Source: CAYRZL01 sp964428795 (lineage in GTDB: Bacteria; Bacillota; Clostridia; Lachnospirales; Lachnospiraceae). Taken from it: DNA of 10,672 bases. How positions within the stretch are numbered: position 1 is the stretch's first letter; each line of letters opens with the position of its first letter. The translations under genes and the position numbers were made by a program. Under the pieces are notes generated by a model. That model saw only the letters and a list, made by a program, of their open reading frames with translations, was not told the DNA's origin and searched no databases. The stretch covers positions 1-10,672 of the forward strand of contig CAYRZL010000083.1 in NCBI GenBank assembly GCA_964428795.1, given 5' to 3'. Positions 6,303 to 10,672 of the stretch are shown here, one piece after another.

Positions 6303-6978
6303 CAAACTTGTATCCTACACCTCTTGCTGTAACGATATAATCTCGGTAAGTCCCCAGAGAATGCCGCAGCATTTTTACATGGGTATCAACCGTTCTCCCG
6401 TCCCCTACATAGTCATATCCCCATACGCTGTTCAAAAGCTTTTCTCTGGAAAAAACAACCTTTGGATGGGATACAAGATACCAGAGAAGATCAAATTCCC
6501 GCAAGGTCATTCCGGGCAGCTTCGCTCCGTCCGTAAATACAGCATACTGCTTTTTATCAATAACCAGACCTCCAAAGTGAAGAATTTCTTCTTCCTTCTC
6601 CGGCTCACTATTCCGGTTCTGGTTTCTGGATATGATCACCTGCAGTCTTGCCATCAACTCCTTTGGTGAGAACGGTTTTACTACATAATCGTCAATTCCG
6701 ATACGAAAACCATACAGCTTGTCGTACTCCTCTCCCTTTGCAGACAGGATCAATGCCGGAATGGATTTGATTTTTTTTATATGTTCGTAAGCAGTGAATC
6801 CGTCAATACCGGGCATCATCAGATCCATAACGATCACATCAAAATCTTCTTTTTTGCAAAAATCTATCGCTTCCATTCCATTTTTCGCTTCCCGGACTTC
6901 GTATCCTTCATAAATGGCATATTCACTTATGACTTCCCGAATCATTGCCTCATCATCCACAATCAATATTTTTGCCAT
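6286..6978 (-). CDS. OmpR/PhoB-family response regulator
   Basis: DNA-binding response regulator, 230 aa, first gene of the two-component operon. The receiver domain (about 3-115) has the acidic pair Asp8/Asp9, phospho-acceptor Asp52 in V-M-D-L-M-M-P-G, Ser79 at the Thr/Ser switch, and Lys101 in V-K-P-F. After a charged linker (about 118-132) comes a winged-helix Trans_reg_C domain (about 133-226), with T-L-R-E-F-D-L-L (158-165), the recognition helix around R-T-V-D-T-H-V-K-M-L-R (195-205) and the wing G-V-G-Y-K-F. It most resembles PhoP/PhoB-like regulators of Firmicutes, but no specific orthologue can be named. The ribosome site is poor (GGGGGAATGGA before the ATG). The kinase gene follows with a short overlap, so the pair is translationally linked. 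Confidence 0.93.
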   Translation of the reverse strand: MAKILIVDDEAMIREVISEYAIYEGYEVREAKNGMEAIDFCKKEDFDVIVMDLMMPGIDGFTAYEHIKKIKSIPALILSAKGEEYDKLYGFRIGIDDYVVKPFSPKELMARLQVIISRNQNRNSEPEKEEEILHFGGLVIDKKQYAVFTDGAKLPGMTLREFDLLWYLVSHPKVVFSREKLLNSVWGYDYVGDGRTVDTHVKMLRHSLGTYRDYIVTARGVGYKFDADHK

Positions 6979-7018
6979 TTTTCCATTCCCCCGTAGTCTC
7001 TCACATCTGTTTCCCTTA

Positions 7019-7035
7019 TGTTAAAAAGTTCTTAA
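7019..7035 (-). promoter_or_regulatory. PhoP-box-like direct repeat upstream of the response regulator
   Basis: Minus strand TTAAGA-ACTTT-TTAACA: two 6-bp repeats starting 11 bp apart. This resembles the Bacillus PhoP box (TTAACA-type repeats with about 5-bp gaps), so it is a candidate autoregulatory site for the regulator encoded 41 bp downstream. The same bases also form an imperfect palindrome with one non-Watson-Crick pair, so a dimeric repressor is an alternative. Confidence 0.4.
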
Positions 7036-7042
7036 TAGCATC

Positions 7043-7071
7043 ATCATATCAAAAAATACCGATGCAGCCAA
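7043..7071 (-). promoter_or_regulatory. Possible promoter of the two-component operon
   Basis: TTGGCT (4 of 6 to the -35 consensus) at 7071-7066 and TATGAT (5 of 6 to the -10) at 7048-7043, spaced 17 bp. The -35 lies mostly in the loop of the upstream terminator hairpin, and the TTAAGA/TTAACA repeat falls at and just after the predicted start. A weak prediction from sequence alone. Confidence 0.35.
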
Positions 7072-7090
7072 GACCGCACCGATATTTTTT
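7051..7090 (-). terminator. Intrinsic terminator of the pyruvate:ferredoxin oxidoreductase gene
   Basis: Minus strand: arm AAAAAATATCGGTGC, 10-nt loop, arm GCATCGGTATTTTTT. All 15 positions pair (two G-U), with the A-tract and T-tract as the stem base. It lies 34 bp after the stop codon. The symmetric A/T tracts mean it could also stop plus-strand transcripts. Confidence 0.88.
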
Positions 7091-7124
7091 ACTTTTTATT
7101 TCCTATTCATTTGATAAAGATTAC

Positions 7125-10100
7125 TTACTCTTCTGTTCCATACAGTTTTACAAGTTTGTTCAGGTAAGCATATCTCTCTTTCGCATTCTTCTCGGAAATC
7201 TCAAACAATTCCTCTGCTCTCTGCGGATTGAATCTTGTCAATGCATTGTAACGAACCTCACCGTTGAGGAATGCCTTGTAATCTCCGGTTGGAGCCTTGC
7301 TGTCCAGGCTGAATGCATTCTTGCCCTCAGCAGCAAGTGCAGGATTGAATCGGAAGTTATGCCAGTAACCGGCCTCAACTGCGTTCTTCTCCTCGGTCTG
7401 AGCTTTTGCCATACCGATCTTGATACCATGGTTGATACATGGAGCGTATGCGATGATCAGAGATGGTCCCGGATAAGCCTCTGCCTCTGCCAGAGCTTTC
7501 ACACACTGATTGTAGTCAGCACCCATAGCGATCTGTGCCACATATACATAGCCATAGGACATTGCAATGCTTGCCAGATCTTTCTTCTTCACATCTTTAC
7601 CGCCTGCTGCAAACTGAGCGATTGCTCCGGTCGGAGTAGCCTTGGAGGACTGTCCGCCTGTATTAGAGTAAACCTCAGTATCAAATACCATAACGTTGAT
7701 ATCTTTGCCGCTTGCAAGTACATGGTCTACGCCGCCGAATCCGATATCGTAAGCCCATCCGTCACCACCGAATACCCACTGGGATTTCTTGGACAGGAAG
7801 TCTTTCTCTTTCAGAATATCCATAGCCCTGTCACATCCGCAAGCTTCCAAAGCTGCGATCAGTTTATCGGTAGCAGGTCCGTTGGTAACGCCGCATCCGT
7901 AGGAATCCAGCCACTCTTTACCGGCAGCTTTTACACCCTCGTTTTTACCGTTCTCTACAAGGTATTCTACCTTTGTTTTCAGTTTGCCGCGGATCGCATT
8001 CTGTGCGAGCAGCATACCGTAACCAAACTCAGCAGCATCCTCAAACAGAGAGTTATCCCATGCAGGACCCTGTCCTCTGTCATTTACCGTATACGGTGTG
8101 GACGGTGAAGAGTTACCCCAGATAGAAGAGCATCCTGTCGCATTTGCGATATACATTCTGTCACCAAACAATTGTGTGATCAGTTTTGCATAAGGAGTCT
8201 CACCACAGCCTGCACAAGCTCCGGAGAACTCTAAAAGCGGCTGTCTGAACTGGCTTCCTTTAACGGAATCTACTTTAAATTTATTCAATACATCTTCTTT
8301 CTTTGCAACAGTCTGACCATAATCAAAGTATTTCTGATCACCTGCATTTGCCTCAAAGTTCTCCATAACGAGAGCTTTCTCGCCTCTCATACCCGGGCAT
8401 ACATTTGCACAGGAACCACATCCGGTACAATCGTAAGCGGATACGGTGATTGCGAATTTGTACTGAGGCATACCTGTCATCGGTTTTGTCTGCATTCCTT
8501 CCGGAGCTGCTGCCGCTTCTTCTTCTGTCATAGCTACCGGACGGATACAAGCGTGCGGGCATACATAGGAACAGAAGTTACACTGGATACAGTTCTCCTG
8601 TTTCCACTTCGGAATATTTACAGCGATACCGCGTTTCTCAAATGCAGCGGCGCCGGACGGGGTTGTACCATCCACATAATCGGTAAATGCGGATACAGGA
8701 AGTGTGTTACCCTGCTGTGCGTTGATTTTCTTCTGAATGTTATTTACAAAATCAACTACATCTTTGCGGTCTCCCTCTGCTTTTGTACCGCTGATATCTT
8801 CCTCTGTGCAATCTTTCCAGGAAGCAGGTACGTCTACTTTTACGACCTGTTTTGCACCGGCATCAATAGCAGCCCAGTTCTTCTGAACCACATCATCACC
8901 TTTTTTACCGTAAGTTGCTTTTGCAGCAGCTTTCATCAGCTCGTTTGCCTGATCTGCAGGAATGATCTTTGTCAACTCAAAGAATGCAGACTGCAGAATT
9001 GTATTGATACGTGTCGGGCCCATGCCTGTCTCGATACCGATCTTTACACCGTCAATGATGTAGAACTGAATATCGTTGTCAGCAATATATTTTTTCACCT
9101 GTCCCGGAAGATGTTTGTCCAGTTCTTCTACGCTCCACGGGCAGTTCAGCAGGAATGTACCTCCCGGTACCAGTTCCTGAACCATGTTATATTTTCTCAC
9201 ATAAGAAGGATTATGACATGCAACAAAGTTTGCCTGTTTGATCAGGTAAGTGGATTTGATCGGTTTGTGGCCAAAACGCAGGTGGGACATAGTAACACCA
9301 CCGGATTTTTTGGAGTCATAATCAAAGTATGCCTGTGCATACATGTCCGTATTATCACCGATGATCTTGATGGAGTTCTTGTTTGCACCTACCGTACCGT
9401 CAGCTCCAAGTCCCCAGAACTTGCAGTTTGTAGTACCTTCCGGAGTAGTAACAGGATCCTCTGTCACTTCCAGAGAAAGGTTTGTCACGTCATCCACGAT
9501 ACCGATGGTGAATCTCTCTTTTGCAGTATTGTTGTATACAGCAATGATCTGTCCCGGTGTCGTATCTTTGGAACCAAGTCCGTAACGACCGGAAAGGATC
9601 GGCACCTGATCGAATTTGCTGCCTTTTAATGCTGCGACAACATCCAGATACAGCGGCTCGCCAAGAGCGCCCGGCTCTTTTGTTCTGTCAAGAACAGAAA
9701 TCTGTTTTACCGTGTCGGGAATTGCATCAATAAGAGCTTCCTTGCAGAACGGTCTGTACAGACGTACTTTTACCAGACCTACTTTCTGACCTTTTGCTAC
9801 CAGATAATCAATGGTCTCATCAATGGTATCACATACGGAACCCATAGCGATGATCACATGCTCCGCATCTGCTGCACCATAGTAATTGAACAGTTTGTAA
9901 TCTGTTCCGATTTTCTCATTTACTTTATCCATGTATTCCTGAACGATTGCTGGCAAAGCATCGTAATATGGATTACATGCCTCTCTTGCCTGGAAGAAGA
10001 TATCCGGGTTCTGTGCAGAACCTCTCTGACATGGATGATTTGGATTCAATGCATCTTTACGGAATGCATCGATCGCATCCATATCTACCATCTCTTTCAA

Positions 10101-10670
10101 ATCTTCGTAATCCCAAGTCTCAATTTTCTGAATCTCGTGAGATGTGCGGAATCCATCAAAGAAATTGATAAAAGGAAGTCTGCCCTTGATAGCTGCACAA
10201 TGTGCAACCGGTGTCAGGTCCATAACCTCCTGAACGCTGGATTCACAAAGCATTGCACATCCGGTCTGTCGACATGCATATACATCAGAATGATCTCCAA
10301 AGATAGAAAGTGCATGGCTTGCCAGAGCGCGTGCAGATACATTGAACACGCCCGGAAGTCTCTCACCCGCTACTTTGTAAAGGTTTGGAATCATCAGAAG
10401 CAGACCCTGAGATGCTGTATAAGTAGTTGTCAGTGCACCTGCTGCCAGAGAACCGTGTACAGTACCTGCTGCACCAGCTTCAGACTGCATCTCTGTCACC
10501 TGTACGGTCTGTCCGAAGATGTTCTTTCTCCCCTGTGTTGCCCACTCATCTGTAGCTTCTGCCATTACAGATGAAGGAGTAATCGGATAGATAGCTGCAA
10601 CATCTGTATATGCATAGGAAGCATGAGCTGCTGCATGGTTACCATCCATGGTTTTCATAGAACGTTTCAT
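7125..10670 (-). CDS. nifJ: Pyruvate:ferredoxin (flavodoxin) oxidoreductase
   Basis: Oxidises pyruvate with CoA to acetyl-CoA and CO2, passing electrons to ferredoxin or flavodoxin; the central fermentation step in anaerobes. Cytoplasmic, normally a homodimer, 1181 aa with all domains in one chain. Active-site residues align with the Desulfovibrio africanus enzyme: Thr31 in Y-P-I-T-P-S-S, Glu64 in E-M-Q-S-E-A-G, Arg114, and Asn1003 in Y-S-N-T-G-G-Q; the thiamine-diphosphate motif is G-G-D-G-W (968-972). A two-cluster ferredoxin domain holds Cys694/697/700/704 and Cys748/751/754/758. The proximal 4Fe-4S cluster is bound by Cys819, Cys822, Cys847 and Cys1078. The C-terminal extension that protects the Desulfovibrio enzyme from oxygen is absent. 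The ATG lies 2 bp from the window edge, so its ribosome site is unseen, but M-K-T-M-D-G-N at the N-terminus is standard, so the gene looks complete. Confidence 0.97.
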   Translation of the reverse strand: MKRSMKTMDGNHAAAHASYAYTDVAAIYPITPSSVMAEATDEWATQGRKNIFGQTVQVTEMQSEAGAAGTVHGSLAAGALTTTYTASQGLLLMIPNLYKVAGERLPGVFNVSARALASHALSIFGDHSDVYACRQTGCAMLCESSVQEVMDLTPVAHCAAIKGRLPFINFFDGFRTSHEIQKIETWDYEDLKEMVDMDAIDAFRKDALNPNHPCQRGSAQNPDIFFQAREACNPYYDALPAIVQEYMDKVNEKIGTDYKLFNYYGAADAEHVIIAMGSVCDTIDETIDYLVAKGQKVGLVKVRLYRPFCKEALIDAIPDTVKQISVLDRTKEPGALGEPLYLDVVAALKGSKFDQVPILSGRYGLGSKDTTPGQIIAVYNNTAKERFTIGIVDDVTNLSLEVTEDPVTTPEGTTNCKFWGLGADGTVGANKNSIKIIGDNTDMYAQAYFDYDSKKSGGVTMSHLRFGHKPIKSTYLIKQANFVACHNPSYVRKYNMVQELVPGGTFLLNCPWSVEELDKHLPGQVKKYIADNDIQFYIIDGVKIGIETGMGPTRINTILQSAFFELTKIIPADQANELMKAAAKATYGKKGDDVVQKNWAAIDAGAKQVVKVDVPASWKDCTEEDISGTKAEGDRKDVVDFVNNIQKKINAQQGNTLPVSAFTDYVDGTTPSGAAAFEKRGIAVNIPKWKQENCIQCNFCSYVCPHACIRPVAMTEEEAAAAPEGMQTKPMTGMPQYKFAITVSAYDCTGCGSCANVCPGMRGEKALVMENFEANAGDQKYFDYGQTVAKKEDVLNKFKVDSVKGSQFRQPLLEFSGACAGCGETPYAKLITQLFGDRMYIANATGCSSIWGNSSPSTPYTVNDRGQGPAWDNSLFEDAAEFGYGMLLAQNAIRGKLKTKVEYLVENGKNEGVKAAGKEWLDSYGCGVTNGPATDKLIAALEACGCDRAMDILKEKDFLSKKSQWVFGGDGWAYDIGFGGVDHVLASGKDINVMVFDTEVYSNTGGQSSKATPTGAIAQFAAGGKDVKKKDLASIAMSYGYVYVAQIAMGADYNQCVKALAEAEAYPGPSLIIAYAPCINHGIKIGMAKAQTEEKNAVEAGYWHNFRFNPALAAEGKNAFSLDSKAPTGDYKAFLNGEVRYNALTRFNPQRAEELFEISEKNAKERYAYLNKLVKLYGTEE

Positions 10671-10672
10671 TT

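Noticed and set aside
6945..10574. Three long plus-strand open frames (6945-8108, 8553-9629, 9858-10574) opposite nifJ
   Set aside because: They are codon-for-codon in register with nifJ. Antisense stops there arise only opposite TTA, CTA and TCA, which this biased gene avoids. The translations are Cys/Ile/Ser-rich, with no domain or credible start.

Overview
The window looks like chromosomal DNA of an anaerobic Gram-positive Firmicute of the class Clostridia, probably Lachnospiraceae (taxonomy inferred, not proven). The grounds are a single-chain clostridial-type pyruvate:ferredoxin oxidoreductase, strong AAGGAGG-type ribosome binding sites, TTG starts, a lipoprotein solute-binding protein and moderate GC. 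All eight genes lie on the minus strand, so transcription runs from high to low coordinates. I see no mobile element, CRISPR array, tRNA or rRNA.

Layout in the direction of transcription. (1) 10670-7125: nifJ/por, a full-length 1181-aa pyruvate:ferredoxin oxidoreductase with all cofactor-binding residues, closed by a strong intrinsic terminator at 7090-7051. (2) 6978-4851: an OmpR/PhoB-type response regulator and an overlapping membrane histidine kinase, with a possible promoter and an 11-bp direct repeat just upstream. A hairpin terminator at 4842-4806 and a second hairpin at 4789-4765 close this unit. (3) 4643-93: a five-gene branched-chain amino acid (LIV)-type ABC importer in the order livG, livF, livH, livM, livJ. 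The genes are overlapping or closely spaced and the lipoprotein binding protein comes last. The 207-bp gap before livG holds an extended -10 promoter, a dyad overlapping its spacer, and a pair of helically phased direct repeats.

The LIV genes form a complete importer: two ATPases, two permeases and one membrane-anchored receptor, for an unidentified amino acid or similar small solute. The two-component system next door could sense an extracytoplasmic signal and control the importer or itself, but the repeats upstream of the two units do not share an obvious motif, so a regulatory link is only a hypothesis. Pyruvate oxidoreductase is a housekeeping fermentation enzyme, and its terminator suggests it is expressed separately.

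This is mostly an ordinary metabolic and transport region. I found no convincing undescribed system. The points most worth a second look are an altered ABC signature in LivG that, with the usual Gln in the LivF H-loop, predicts one degenerate ATP site; the dyad and phased repeats at the liv promoter; a PhoP-box-like repeat upstream of the response regulator; and the unclear start and A9 tract of the kinase gene.
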